Source: Massospora cicadina (lineage: Eukaryota; Entomophthoromycota; Entomophthoromycetes; Entomophthorales; Entomophthoraceae). Taken from it: a DNA stretch of 64,000 nucleotides. The position numbers and the translations under genes are program-made. The DNA is taken from positions 309,263 to 373,262 of the forward strand of contig JAKSZP010014460.1 of NCBI GenBank assembly GCA_022478985.1, in the 5' to 3' direction. Under the pieces are notes generated by a model. It had not been told where the DNA came from and did not search any database. It was given only the letters and a program-made list of their open reading frames with translations. This document shows positions 22,430-34,689 of the stretch, piece by piece (the first letter of the stretch is position 1; each line of letters begins with the position of its first letter).

Positions 22430-25400
22430 CCTCTCCTCCTTTTTGGGCTCCACCCTCCCCTCCAGGGCATTTACCAAGGAAAGGTTCTTGTGGGCAGGGG
22501 CCAACTTCATGGTAGCGATGGCTTGGACCTGTATCCTTCAGCCTCAGGGAAATGCTGGTGGAATACTTCAATTAGATCTTGAGCATGGGCGCAGTCACAC
22601 GCTGGGATCGAACTATTCTCCGCTGCATCAAATCCCTTTCAGGATACAAGATACTCAAGTCTTCTTCTGACCTTACGGGAGACTACTATCTCCTCCACTT
22701 CCCACTCTGGCGCCCCATCCACGAGATAGGCCTCAGGAGTCTCTTTGAGGGCCCTCAAGCACGTAAGTTTAATTATGGAAGACTGAAAAGATTCAGAATG
22801 AGGAGGGAGATCTAACAGTTATGAGGCGTGGCCAACCTTTCTAACAACGCGGTAAGGCCCAAATCTCTTTGGTCCCAGTTTTTTGCATGGTAGCTTGATT
22901 AGTATGTTTTTAGCATCCAGCATCATGAGATCTCCTTCCTTGTACGAAAAACCAACACGCCTCTTACCATAAGCGTTCTCCTTGTAATCTTGCATGCCCT
23001 CATCCAAACTGGTGTTCACCCCCTGTTGTACTTTATTGATTGTCTTTGAAAAGTCCACCACCGCTTCCACCTTGGATCCACAACTGGACTCCATGTTGAA
23101 GGCGAGGTTGATGCCATAGTTGGCAAAAAAGTGGGAACAACTAATTGATGCATTATGGCGTTGTTATAGCTGAATTGGGCCATGGGGAGATGGGAAACCC
23201 AAACAGAATCATCTGTGGCAGTGTAACACTGCAGGAACTGTTCTAAGCACTTTTTTTACTCGTTCAATCTGCCCATCTGATTTGAGGTCATAGGCAGTTG
23301 AATGGCAGTGGTGAATCTGAAGAGTCTTACAAAACTCTTCCTAAAAGACAGAGTTAGCTGAGCCTCCAATCACTAATTATCTCTTGGGGGACCCCATGAA
23401 GAGCAAAAACATGTGGCATGAAGAGCCTAGCCATATCTGCCGTGGTTACTGTGGTTCTAAAAGGGATAAAGTGGGCAAACTTTGTAAAAAGGTCCACCAC
23501 TACCATTCTGGCATCGTAGCCTTCAGAAGCAGGTAACTCCATAATAAAATCTACCAACAAGGAGGTCAAAGGCCCTTTGCCTTTTGAACTGGTACCAACA
23601 CCCTTTGAGGGGCTGGCAATTTGGCTTCATTTGGTTGCAGACCAGGCACTCTTTACAATATCTGGAAATCTGTGAGGCTATCCCTTCCAGTTGTAAATGT
23701 GGTGGATAAGCATAAGAGTCTGCTTTTCCAGGGTGGCCAACGGTGATCCCATCATGATGATCCCAGATGATCTCCAGGCGAAGGGGTCCTGCGGGAACCC
23801 AGAAGCATTCCTTAACCAACCATCTCATCCTTAACTTGTTATCCCCTAGTAATTTCTTCTTATTTCAACTTGCTCTTGGCGAGGACCAAAGTATACTCAG
23901 CCAACAGCATCTGTGAAAGGGCTACCTTTCTGAACATACCATATTCCTCCACATTTTCCAGAGGAGCAAGTGCTGGCCCGTGGGCCAAGGGAGAGGAATT
24001 GATACACAATCTACCCAGAGGAATCACCAAGTGGGTGTTGTGTACCTCATCCTTCTTAGGATCAGGAGTTAATGCAGGGTTTTGGCTCAATACAACTGCC
24101 AAATCATTCTCCTTACACTTTGTAAACTCATAAGATGCAAATTGGGCTAGGGTCTCAAGTCAGCAGGTCTTCCATGGGGTCAAGACATGAGTGCGCAGTA
24201 GTACACCAAGGCATGGTGATCAGTACATACGTGGAAGGGTTGGGATGAGCCATGCAAGTGATGACGCCAATTAGTCAGCGCCTCACCATTTCTAATAACT
24301 CTTTATCATATATGGCATAGTTTGACTAAGATAGAAACATCTTCCTGGAAAATATCCCACTGGATGATCTATTCCTTCTTTGCCTACTTGTGATAGGGCT
24401 GCCACTATGGAGAGGTTGGAGGTACCAGAAGCCACAATAGACTTCTTTTTGGGGTCAAAACGGTGAAGGATGGACGTGGACAACAGGGTGCATTTTACCG
24501 TTTGGGAGGCATCCTGCAAAGTTGAAGACCACTGGAGCACTTTTGCCCCACTCACCTTATACAAGGGCACTGCCACTTCAGAAATATTTGGTGTGAATTT
24601 CTTAAGGAACGTACACGTCCTCGAAAAACACTTCAATTTCTTAACCAAAGTTGAGGTGGGCCACTCATTAATTGCCTTCTCCTTGTCTGGAGTTATCATG
24701 TGTCCTTGGTCAAACATGACGTTACCCAGGAAGGTGACCTGGGACTTGAAGAATTCACATTTACTAAATTTTAACGTAAGGTCAGCTGCCCTCAAACGCT
24801 CTACTGCCTGCCAAAGGTGTACTGCATGGGACTCACGATCAGAGGAAAACACCAGAATATCGTCCATGTAAGATACCGCGCATACCCCAGCAGGTCCCCA
24901 AAGCTGCATCAATATGGCGTTGGAAGATATCAGGGGCATTTTTAAGCCCAAAGGCCATAACTCAAAACCAAAAAATTCCTTTCCTGGTCCAGAATGCAGT
25001 TAGCCACTCCTGGCCCTTATTGATCAGACCTGATTGAATGTATTTAAACAAACCAGTTTGGAGAAGACTTTCACCTTCTCCACATAGCATGCAATCTGTG
25101 AGTCCAGTTGGAAAATGCAAGTCTGGTACTGTGACGTTGTTGAGATTCCCATAATCTATGCATGAGCATAAGGTACCATTGGTCTTCTCCACAAAGAGAA
25201 GTGTGGAGCATACTGGAAAGTAGCTGGAATGTTTTGCCTTTAGCTAATTGCTCCTTAACCCACACATCTAAAGCCGCCTTCTCCCGTACAGTCAAAGGGT
25301 AAATGGGAGAAGATATACACATAGGATCAACTGTGAGTTTGAACTCGCAATTAAACTCTGAGATGGTAGTATATTGGCTGAAGTCACGTCAAAAGAAGAT

Positions 25401-26170
25401 TTTAGACCCTCCAAACAGGAAGATAAGGGTACCTCAAGAGAGGGCTTTAGCAATGGATCAATACTGAGAGTTTGGTTATTGGGCCAGTGGGGCAGATCGC
25501 CCTGAGAGTTTGCTTCAGACAAAGAGACAACTAATTCATGATCATACTTAGAAGTTAAGGACAAGGTATTGTCTTTCATGTTAGTTCTGACGTCAGACTT
25601 TCGCCACCACTCTACATCTTAAATAATGGGGTACAAGAGGTTTTTAATATCTTAGATGCGGTCAGCCAAATGGTATTTGCCAACTTAATATCCACTACCC
25701 CAGAGCTTTCAGCGTGGCAATACCTTGGGAAGCCCCTCCTCTAACCATACCACCTGGCAAGTAATTCAACTCAGAGTAGTCAGCCAGGTCCTAGTCAATA
25801 AAATTCTTTTATGCTCCTTTATCCACCAAAATAGTTATGCTGATTTTACCTAAAGTGGATGAAAGGGTAGTGGTCAACAAAAAATATCCTGAATGATCTT
25901 TAATAAAGCAAAAAACGTCAACACCTCCCCAAAAAAAGCTTCATCTGGCATAAGCATGCCTCCAGGGTATTTTCCGCATCATAGAATGAAGAGGGATATT
26001 TTTTACTCTTACTACTGAGGTCACATATCCCACCATATCTTCATCAATGGCATAAACATTTTTATACTGAAGAAGTAACTCTTTTTCCACCGCCTGTGTT
26101 CTGCGGATCATGGTAGGGGTCAAGTGCAGGTTCTCTGTGATGATCTGGTATACTGAAATGGGCTCCATAT
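22430..26170 (-). pseudogene. Copy A pol: PR-RT-RNase H-IN-chromodomain
   Basis: Broken polyprotein. Protease near 25830 reads TILVDKGA where copy B has TILVDTGA, so the catalytic Thr is lost. RT: CIDYGNLNNVTVPDLH at 25100-25190 and intact YMDDILVF near 24870. RNase H around 24290-24480 and 23860-24290 is decayed. Integrase: zinc-binding CKECLVCNQMKPN near 23640-23680 and MVVVDLFTKFAHFIPF near 23470-23510; the second Asp block is cut after IISDW. The C-terminal integrase part GDLMMLDAKN...GPKRFGPYRVV lies at 22819-23094. Chromodomain at about 22540-22715, with a stop inside EYLVS-KGF. Many stops and frameshifts; non-functional. Confidence 0.85.
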
Positions 26171-26380
26171 TAGAGCCACAAGAGATGATATTTAGCTCAT
26201 TTCTATATAAGAACCAGCGTTATAAAACGCGTTTTGAGCCGTGAATGACCCCATGCTCAATTTAGCAGTACGTTGTGCATTGTTATCAGGGCCGTCACCA
26301 CCAGGCACTTTGCCAATGATCCCACCTGCACCATTTGAATGCAGTGCTGATAAAAAATCATTTTTATAAAAGCCTTTTCA

Positions 26381-26639
26381 TCAATTTTGTGGGAGAGTTG
26401 GGGGATCATTACAATCAGATTGTGAAACGTCTGAAACTACCAAGCACAAGCAAGAATGGTGGGTACTTCCCAGTTGGAGGTAGCAAGGATAACGCTGAGA
26501 TGCATTAACCATCAGCGAAATGAGAAAATGGTGGTGAGCTCCACCGCGGCTGTGACAAACAGCTGGTGCACCCAATTCACACTTTACAAAAGTCCACAAA
26601 AATTCTAGTGTATGTAAGATAAGTTGGTTGGTCACCTAA
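26381..26639 (-). other. Copy A leader, putative primer-binding site and truncated gag start
   Basis: Directly after the 5' LTR the minus strand reads TTAGGTGACCAACCAAC. The AGGTGACCAAC part is the candidate primer-binding site, complementary to the inferred RNA 5' end in the LTR. It does not start TGG as a tRNA-primed site would. The U5 frame runs through it to DFCKV-stop at about 26577. The gag start is then followed almost at once by pre-protease sequence: about 0.8 kb present in copy C is missing. Confidence 0.6.
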
Positions 26640-26921
26640 TGTCAGGAGAGTATCTGTAACTCTCCCATTCCCATAAAGGTGGTGCGAGATGCACAGCCCT
26701 ACCATCATGGAACCAGTCGTTAGTATTATAGTAAACAGGGCACCGTGAAGGGTGCATGAGCCAAAGTAAACCAGTGCAAGGGTGTATAATGTGGTATAGA
26801 GTAGTTGGAAACAAATAAAGAACACCAATTGGGTGGACCCCATGAGGGAGTCCATAAACAAGCGGCAATCAGTGATGGAGCGTTTGGGTGACTCAGTCTG
26901 GAAGGGATAAAGGGGGCCCAA
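26577..26921 (-). pseudogene. U5-encoded membrane-protein frame (copy A 5' LTR and leader)
   Basis: 114 open codons from GPLYPFQTESPKRS through two hydrophobic segments (VFFICFQLLYTTLYTLALVYF, first 20 of it; and LFTIILTTGSMMVGLCI) to RVTDTLLT at the LTR end. It then crosses the LTR edge and putative primer site as LGDQPTYLTY and stops after DFCKV. Copy B has the same crossing (IVDQP ... DFSKV-stop). An upstream ATG at about 27020 (MVTGVNLCTDLLREV) matches the start in copy C, separated by one frameshift. If the RNA start is as inferred, this is the first frame of the genomic RNA. Likely a two-pass membrane protein; function unknown. Confidence 0.6.
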
Positions 26922-27529
26922 CGGTGCACTAGATTTGGTAGATAATTTTGGGAAAATAGAACGGCCAACTTGAAAATACCTCCCTGAGGAGGTCCGTGCA
27001 CAGGTTCACCCCAGTAACCATAATTTTAAAAAAATGTAAATGAATGGGGAAATTTTTTAAAAGGAAGACAACCAATGAGGAAAGTTGGTCTTAAGAACAG
27101 TACTTTAAATAAGGGGAGGCAAGTCATCAATGGGGGTAATGGTTCCAAGCCTAAATGAACCAATCAGTGCACCACACCACCAGCCAGGGTACTGTAGCTT
27201 GAGATTAAACAACTTGATTGATTGCAGTCTGAGTCATTCAATTTGGAAGTGTTGAAAATGAATGGGTTTTAAGCCCCGTTCTCCAAGCAACTGAACTAAA
27301 TCATCATTCTTAAGAAGATAACTAGTCTGTTTTAACGCCACTGCTATAATGCAGGGCTGAGCATCACGCACTTTACCTGGACTAACCTGGGAATAACTAG
27401 CCTGCACCCATCGTTGGTCCAAGGTATGCCTTAAGTAAGGGAGGTCCTGCAGCTTGCCATTTTTTGACTCTTGACGTCCAGCCTTATCTTGGCATTTGGT
27501 TCCCTCAATGATATCAGGTAAGCATGAAA
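26640..27529 (-). repeat. Copy A 5' LTR
   Basis: 890 bp. Starts TTTCATG (TGTCATG in other copies) at 27529 and ends CCTGACA at 26640. Contains, in minus-strand order, the U3 frame (27234-27422 open), a TTTAAA box at about 27105, the inferred RNA start, and the U5 membrane frame (26577-26921 open). Confidence 0.9.
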
Positions 27530-27530
27530 T

Positions 27531-28281
27531 TCACTGACGTACTGACTGACTGATTGACATCTGAAACCTTTGAGTCTGATAGGTTTGATCTATTTAAGCA
27601 AGTGGGTGAGAACTAATGAATAATGATAATTCACCAAGTTTCTCTCCTGAAACTAATTTATATATACAAATAAAAAATTGGGAAAAAAGAACCATTCTAT
27701 AAAAGTTTAAAAAAGTATAAAATAATTGAAAAAATAGTGAGTACTCCTTAACCCTTTTTGAAGTCAGTGCCATCAATCTACCTGACTTATAGAATTTTGC
27801 TTATAAATAAAAATTATAACTTATAATGGATTAGGTCCAAGTGTAAACTCAAGCAATTTAGAATATGCATTGCTGAGTATATTAATTATAAATGCCTATT
27901 ATAAGTCAGGTCAAAATATTGTACTGACTTCAAAAAGAATTATATTAAGAATTTAAAATATCTCAATTATTTCACACTTTTTAGAGATTTTTAAAGGAGG
28001 TTCTTTTTTTCCTAACATTTTTGAAAAGTTTCTTTTTCCACAAAAAAATTAAACCCAGCTTTTTTACTCCAAAAGATATAGTAAAATTTTAAAAGTGGTT
28101 CTTTTTCCAATTTTTTATAAAAAATCACTATCTCTATCATTTTTAAACTCTCATTATTTCTATATAAAAATAAAATTTATTGTATATATATTATATAAAG
28201 TATCTCATAAACAAATATTAATACTTCATTTTGTTATTTTTAGGTTATTTTATTGGGCATTATATGCCATCTTTACTGATC
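27531..28281. other. AT-rich flank with a truncated dispersed repeat
   Basis: 27535-27640 (TGACATCTGAAACC ... GTGGGTGAGAACT) matches the dispersed repeat at 36113-36470. The rest, to 28281, is AT-rich with no supported gene. The right flank 28282-28296 is one copy of the LINE target duplication. Confidence 0.5.
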
Positions 28282-28761
28282 ACCATCTACAATAATCAAT
28301 TTTTATTATTTGGTGAAGGTTGACCAGGGGACATACACTTCCAATTAATGATGATAGAAAATAATAATAATAATAGTAATAATAATAATATGACTAATTT
28401 AAAAGGACACCTAGAGGGATCTTAGGCTCTCCTGTTGTCATCCAGGACTGCCAGGTTTAAAACGATGGGGGGATTTATGTCAACCTTTTACTTGGTTACA
28501 GCATGAGTGAATGAATGAATTAATATTTAGGAACCATGTGATTAATTATGGTTTGATTATCCTTCCGTTGCATGGGGTCATGTTTCCAACAACCATGCTT
28601 AAAAATGTTACAATATATGGTATTAAAAACTATTAGTGGTTTCTTAGAGGGTGGGCGTTGTTCCTGTAAATGAATTTAATACTATAGTATGTATTTTTCA
28701 TAGTGTTATTGCTACTATTAATGCCCGCAAACTTGGATGAATTGGTGACTCCATGTTGAGA

Positions 28762-29655
28762 TCAAACATGTTTATAGCTAAACTGAATGATTATCCATTG
28801 CCTTAGAGAAATAGGCGCATGACCTCTTTCCAGATAGCTACCAATGTTTGACAATGTTCTAGGCGGTGTACTAAGCTTTGATATTGGCCACATATTGTGC
28901 ATGAAAAGTGGACAGCGTTTGATCATTATGCCATGTGATACACTCTCCGCATGCATCTCTATACATGTGCACATATCCTGGGTTGTAGTAGTGAGTGGTT
29001 TGTGTATCTCCAGATCATCCTTTGGGTCTCTAGGCTGTATGGTATGTCTATTAGATCCAGGTAACTATTCCTGGTAATGGTACTCAAGTTTCTGTTTATT
29101 ATGTTGTCTGTAACTACTTGGCCATTTACTTCTTGTCTCTTAGTTAGCCTTGGGCAACCTCAGTGATTGGTCTGGCCACTTATGTGGATTTTCCACTATG
29201 CTCTTCTCATGGCTATAAGTATTTGTATAAAATGTACAGAGGTGCCATGCGGTCCTGTAGTGGTTGGGTGAGATGCCAAATACTTAATCACTGAGTTTGG
29301 ATGATTTGGATTTCTTATTTGGAGTGTGTGTGCAAAATTATATCTTACTGCTCTAGCCCAATGTATGTCTGGAAGGTCTGGACTAGTCACCTGAGCTATC
29401 CAGGATCCTAGTATATGGGCCACTTGCTCTACATAATTAGTTAGCCCATACCTCCATTCCTCCTAAGTCCAAATAAAGTTTCAAAGCGTACAGGGGCTTT
29501 ATGGTCAGACCAAATCCATCCCTATATAAAGCATATATTGTGTTGAAAAATGATGGTGAAAAAGCAATTGCATGTTCTGTAAGCCATATAATTGATAATA
29601 TCATGGAATTGGCTATCACAACTCGTCCAGTTAGAAATGTATGATGTCCATGCAA
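28762..29655 (-). pseudogene. LINE ORF2 C-terminal region
   Basis: Three minus-strand frames (29437-29655, 29196-29423, 28762-28974) separated by stops. The last reads CTCIEMHAESVSHGIMIKRC followed by PLFMHNMW, the CxC...H....H....C...W pattern of the zinc-binding C-terminus of LINE reverse-transcriptase proteins. The first two correspond to the linker between RT and zinc region. Confidence 0.6.
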
Positions 29656-29959
29656 GGAGGCAATGCGTTTTTTATGTTTTTATCTAGGAGTTGATTTCCC
29701 ATCATGGTGTTGGCGTACCCCCTGCCTCTAACCATACCCACAAGTGACGGACAGTTCTAGCTGCCAGCTTGATAGTGAAGGGAAGTTCTAGTGGGGTAAT
29801 TGGTGATCTTTGCCTCCTAGGTCTGGTGATGAGCCTTGATGTTGTATTAGTCTATTGACTCAAGTTGGATGGCGTCAATGAGTTTGATATTTTCTCAGGA
29901 GTATAATTTCAGTCTTTTCAGTATTGATTGATGTGTTTAAGCAACATAAGGTTAACCAT

Positions 29960-30620
29960 ACATAATAAGACAATCTAATCCATAAACGTTGGTAAGTATA
30001 CCACACAGTCATCAGCAAAAGCCATCATTTTAACTGGTGGTTGGTCATAGACATTGATTCCATTGATGAGGGCATCTGTATTCCGGATTAGGGGATCAAG
30101 GCTAAAATTATATAGTAGAGGACTTAGAGGGTCCCCTTGTCTAAGTCCCCTCTGTGGAAAAACTAGGTTAGTTAAAAAACCTGCTCCACGCACAGCCATG
30201 GTGGCTGAATGTGAACATTAACAGCAAGTTAATAAATGTATTTGGGAGTTTGAATTTTTGAAGGCAGGCTCTGAGATAAGTCCAGTTCACCCTGTCATAT
30301 GCCTACTGTTGATCTAAAAAGACAAACATTTCAGAGGCTTTAGATTTTCAGACATTTAACTTTGCAAATATTGTCCAATATGGATCTTCTTGGAACAAAT
30401 CCATATTGTGATGGGGACATCACATCAGTTGCAATTCCCCCTAATCGTTTAGCCATAATTTTTGTAAATATTTTAGTGTCAGTATTAGTTAGGAAGATTG
30501 GGCACCAATGGGATAAGTTTAGTCTGTCTCCTTTTTTAAAGAGAGTGAATGTGTATGATTCTTTGCCTCCAGGTAGAAGGCATGTTTCCATAATGAATTT
30601 ATTCATGGAAGCTAAAAGAA
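29960..30620 (-). pseudogene. LINE reverse transcriptase
   Basis: Minus strand 30340-30606 has LFKKGDRLNLSHWCPIFLTN (fingers motif, family form usually NYRPI) and SQYGFVPRRSILDNI. After a gap, 29975-30199 has RGLRQGDPLSPLLYNFSLDP and the catalytic box AFADDCVVYL with both aspartates intact. RT copies the element RNA at the nicked target. A stop-containing stretch (about 30200-30340) separates the two parts. Confidence 0.85.
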
Positions 30621-31299
30621 TATTTTAAATGTTATTGAAATATCTTTTCTAAAATTTGTAGGGAATCCCATCAGGTCCAGGGTATTTCCCTCATGTTGCG
30701 CTGTGCACCGCTTTCTCATAATTCCTCTTGCAAATTTAAGTTAATTAAATTATTGGATTGAGCTGTGGTGTCAATATGTGCATTGGCAAGGGATTTTTCG
30801 ATTTTTACTGGTTTGACTGGGTCAGATTTATATAAATTTGTATAAAACCTGTGTACTTTGGTCACAACTTCCTAAGGTGTCTCTGCTATCGATGTATCCA
30901 GTCTGCATACCTGTGTGCAGGCTACTGTATTTTTTCAGGCATACAAGCGACGGAAAAAATAACTTGAACAAGTTTCTCCATCTTTTGTTTTTTGTTCTAT
31001 ATTGAACATTAATGCAGTGTTGGTATTTTTGTATCAAGGTGTTTAAGTGTGCAGAAACCTCTGCCCATTTGCGTCCCCATCCAGGGCTGTATCCTGTGCA
31101 TGGGAAATTGTTTTTCAGGTTGATAATTTCAGCCAAGGTGTGTTTAATGATGGTTAAAGCTGCCCTGTATTTTCTTGGTGATGTGTGTTTAATATTTTGT
31201 ATTGTTGATTTCTTGAAATTTTCCCAGGTGATCAGTGGGTCTGAACAAATAGGTGTTTGAAAATCTTACGTTGAGGATATTTTCTCCACTCTAGAGTGG

Positions 31300-31830
31300 A
31301 ATTCTGAGTTGGCTAAATTTTCTGGGCGTTTTCTGCACCACCTAGGTTCTGGAATAATTGTCTTTGCTGGTGTGAAGGACATCAAAACTAGCTAATGGTT
31401 GGAGAATTTTGATTTTTGTAGTTTTAAATTTAAAAATTTGATGACAGAAAATTAGCAGTGTGAGTATTTGGTTAATTTGCAACATAGAAATAAGTCTACT
31501 GTTGTGCACATGTGGGCGTGTCATGTTCTGCAGGAGAGGCAACTGTTTAGTGTAAAGGATCATATAGGACCAAGGTGGCTTTTAACATGAAAAGTTCCAC
31601 ATGTCCTTGTGGTGTCTCCATTGTGTGTTGTCATTAGTCATTGTCTGGGTTAATCCAGTAGTTCATGTCTCCCATGGTTAAAGTGTTTTCTGGGAGATGG
31701 AGGTGTGTTAAATCTGATAGAAACTCTTGACGCTCCATTTTACAGTTTGGTGCGTACATACTGACTATTGTGTGCCCCTCTTTGTGCCATGAAAAGGTAA
31801 TGGCTAGTATGCAGCTGTCCAAAAAGAATT
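31300..31830 (-). pseudogene. LINE AP-like endonuclease
   Basis: Minus strand 31634-31822 gives TIVSMYAPNCKMERQEFLSD and LTMGDMNYWINPDND, the VYAPN-xxER and GDFN-type motifs of APE endonuclease domains that nick target DNA. The style YAPN...ER..F is familiar from basidiomycete LINEs. Flanking parts contain stops. Confidence 0.7.
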
Positions 31831-32106
31831 TTTATTAATGAGTATAAAATTCTGGTTTGCATGTACTATTACCCACAGTTTTGTGACAAAAACAATATTG
31901 TTGGAAGGAGCATGTTTTCCCATGCCTCCTCCTTTCCCTGTGGAAAGTTGGTTTCCTGCGCTGCTAGGATGTCCACAAGGGGGTTGCACTGGAGACTCAA
32001 CTTCTTGGCTTGGGATGTTAAGGACTTGAGTCCCACTATGTTCAGCATCCTTATCGCTACTGAGATGCCCTGTGCGCCTTAGGAGCGGTTAGCAGGGCCC
32101 CCAGTC

Positions 32107-33510
32107 CTACACTCTCACCTCTTTGCTCACCTTTACATCCTTACTGCAAGTGCAATAATAATTAGCAGGCACTGGGGTATATTCTTCCCCTTTCATTACT
32201 GCAGTTTTTGTTCCTTTCTTGCCTTTGTTGGCTTTCAATTTATCATTGCGGTGCACTTGTGTGTTCTCATTGGGCACAGTTTTGTCTGACGCATTTAATT
32301 GTTGATTTTCAATCCTGTTTGGGCTGTAAACTGTAATTTTGGGGGATGTGCCAAACCCCTGTGCTAGAAATTTGCTTCCAAATTGGGTTCCATTATATCC
32401 TGTTTGTTTGGATTGGTTGCTTATTTTTCTGCGGAATTTGATTGGTTCATTTAAGCTAGTTATACATGTCTTCCTGAAACTGTTCAGGTGAGATGGATGA
32501 TTCCGCCAAGGCCTTTGCCTTGGCTGTGGCCAACTTGTGAGCCTGGTTGGCCATCTACCGCTCCTTTGGGGAAACTGGGTCAATAACTTTATATTTTAAA
32601 ATTCTCCCCAGTTGAATGCTTGTGTGTATCAGTTATTTTGGCATACTCTGAGTCATCTTCGCCCATTTCTTTCCTCACAGAAATACATTTCTATTAGGCC
32701 TTCTTTTATAGATAGGCATGAATCTTGTGCTTAAAGGCCTAACAGTGGTTGCACATGGGTGTTGCACTCACCACTGCTGCATGGAATAATTGGGATTTAT
32801 CCCTTCAATAATGATGGATGCAATATGAGGGATTTTTGTGAGATCCTCTGCTACCTCTGGGTTTGGGGAATTAATTGTGTTTGCCTTCCCTGTGCTAAGG
32901 GTCAGTATTAGTTGGAATTTTTGCATCTCAAAATGTTTAATTTCTCTGTAGGATTCCAAGCCCTCCCAAAGATGGTGTTTGAGTACTGTGCACGCCAATG
33001 TTATTGGAAGATAATCAAAAATTATAAAATATCTTTATATTTTGTCCAACGTGTGCATTTGGTTTTCAAAAACGTTGACCATCGGGAAGGTCAATCACTA
33101 CTCTGGCCTTTGCAGCTTTGTTTGCTTCCTCCGCTGTCTCAAACCCAAGGTCCACCCAACCATGGCGGATAGTTTGGGTTGTCATGTACACAGTTTGTGG
33201 GAATAATTTTGGTTGGGCTTTGCCAAACTTTTCCCACATTTCTGGTGCCTCTTGCTCAAAAATACACAGACCCCATGTTCAACCAATGAAAGTGGTTGAG
33301 AGTGGGTCACTTCCATGTAACTTCAGTATTTTACTAGAAAATCCATGAAACCTGTGGGGTGCACCACCTCCGGTTTTTTGTTTTTACTTTGGTTTTCATT
33401 TACTCCTGTGCACTTGGTGCCTTTGGGGTGGTGCAGATCCAGTTCCGCATCCTTTACCACGTTTACCAAATCTGTCATTGTTTATATGTACTCATCTCAC
33501 CTGGTATTTA
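32107..33510 (-). pseudogene. LINE ORF1-like protein
   Basis: An ATG near 33505 starts MTDLVNVVKDAELDLHH; the frame is broken. Later frames include MWEKFGKAQPKLFPQTVYMT and WVDLGFETAEEANKAAKARV (about 33090-33240), laid out like an RRM-type RNA-binding domain. A Cys-x2-Cys-x4-His remnant (CNHC...FKHKIHA) lies near 32720-32760, then a basic tail (32107-32583, KANKGKKGTK). It resembles the F1/F2 proteins in architecture. ORF1 proteins coat element RNA. Confidence 0.6.
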
Positions 33511-33591
33511 TTATCAAATCGTTCTGTTTGAATCAAATCATTTACTAATAAGTGATAGTAATTGGAAAGAAAAGCTACCATCTACAATAAT

Positions 33592-34300
33592 TCATTTTAT
33601 TAAATTAAGGTGCTTTTAGTCAAACTCTGCTAAAGTTAATAATCACCATCTTCAATAATAAATTCTAAATTTAGTTGATTTTATTGGTCAAATTATGCAA
33701 AAAAACTTATGCATTTATACTGATTTAAGCTCATCATGCTATGGTCCCATACTTGACTGTATTTGAACATGCCCCCCAGCCATATGACATATTGCCAATA
33801 TGTTGATCTGAAGCTATCACTTTACCAATGCTAGAATTAAGTTTATCTGAGGATGTGTTAGTCCCACAATTGAAATCCATTGATTCCAGTCCATTTTAAT
33901 ATATATACTAAATTAATTGTAGTTACTGGAGCAATCCTTGCAAAAATTAATATAGGACCTAAGTTGAAGAATCCTCTTTTTTGAAATAGAAGATCATCCA
34001 TGTCTGTCCAGTAGTTTCAGAGTTATGCGTGAACAAACAGATAAAAAAAGTAATATATATATATATAGGTCAAATTGAGAATCTTTTCTCAGTCATTTAA
34101 AAATGAATCTCTTTGTTTGTTTAAAGCCTATGATCTCCTATATCATTCATCTGATTGCAATGAAACTTTGGTGAGTTATGATGCACTTGCCCACAAAGGT
34201 TTATATATCTTAAAAATAATTCTTTTATATTAGAATAAAAAGTTTTATATGTAACAAATAAAAATCCTATATATTTTTTATTGTATTTGCTATATCATTA
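33592..34300. other. Repeat-derived AT-rich stretch, no gene seen
   Basis: Contains GTCCAGTAGTTTCAGAGTTATGCG followed by AACAAACAG and a TA run at about 34008-34072 (first 20 of the string: GTCCAGTAGTTTCAGAGTTA). This resembles the ends at 52500-52560 and 54570-54665 of a dispersed repeat family. No coding sequence. Confidence 0.4.
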
Positions 34301-34309
34301 TGACTGAGC

Positions 34310-34570
34310 AGTTGGGTATTTAGTTGATTTAATAGTTTCAATGGCTTTGCCAAGCGGTTGGTAGTTTTAGGATGAATAAGATTGATGGTTTTAGTAAGTG
34401 TTAGTGATTGGTTGATTTTATAGGATATTTGGTTTTGGCAAGTTTATTGGTGGTTTTTGGTTGTTTTGATAAGTTTAGTTTGGTTTTGTAAAGAAGTTGA
34501 TGATTGGTTGATTCAATAAGTTGATTGGTTTTAGCTAATCAGTTTAGTGGTTTATCCTTGATTAGAAATC
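34310..34570 (+). repeat. Minisatellite-like array
   Basis: Starts GACTGAGCAGTTGGGTATTT and continues with units around GGTTTTGGCAAG...TTGGTTGATTT; same family as 14890-15260. Confidence 0.5.
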
Positions 34571-34689
34571 CTCAGTTTCTAATACATCACTTTTTAGCTG
34601 AAATTGGGTGCTCTATTGACTCAAATGATTATTAAATACTTAATAATTTTAGTGATTGTACGTTAATTATTTATAGTATATTTGCCAAA

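Larger units (their letters stand above)
19595..27529 (-). mobile_element. Family-1 chromovirus copy A (Ty3 type), nested with a 1.9-kb insert
   Basis: Complete layout on the minus strand: 5' LTR 26640-27529, internal region 22426-26639, 3' LTR 22425 down to 19595 interrupted by 20195-22118. Flanking five bases are TTCTC (19590-19594) and TTCAC (27530-27534), agreeing at four of five. The order PR-RT-RNase H-IN-chromodomain identifies the Ty3/chromovirus group. Internal length is about 4.2 kb against 5.0 kb in copy C because gag is missing. Confidence 0.88.
28297..33576 (-). mobile_element. LINE (non-LTR retrotransposon), near full length, with perfect 15-bp target duplication
   Basis: Bracketed by ACCATCTACAATAAT at 28282-28296 and 33577-33591. 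On the minus strand the order is ORF1-like region (about 33510-32107), AP-type endonuclease (about 31830-31300), reverse transcriptase (about 30620-29960), C-terminal zinc-binding region (about 28980-28760), and a 3' UTR with an AAT-repeat microsatellite and ATGTCCCCTGGTCAACC, ending AATAATAAAAATTG. Length is 5280 bp. Both ORFs carry stops and frameshifts. Confidence 0.9.

Noticed and set aside
28363..28395. AAT-type microsatellite as a separate feature of interest
   Set aside because: It lies in the LINE 3' UTR close to the tail and is probably slippage.
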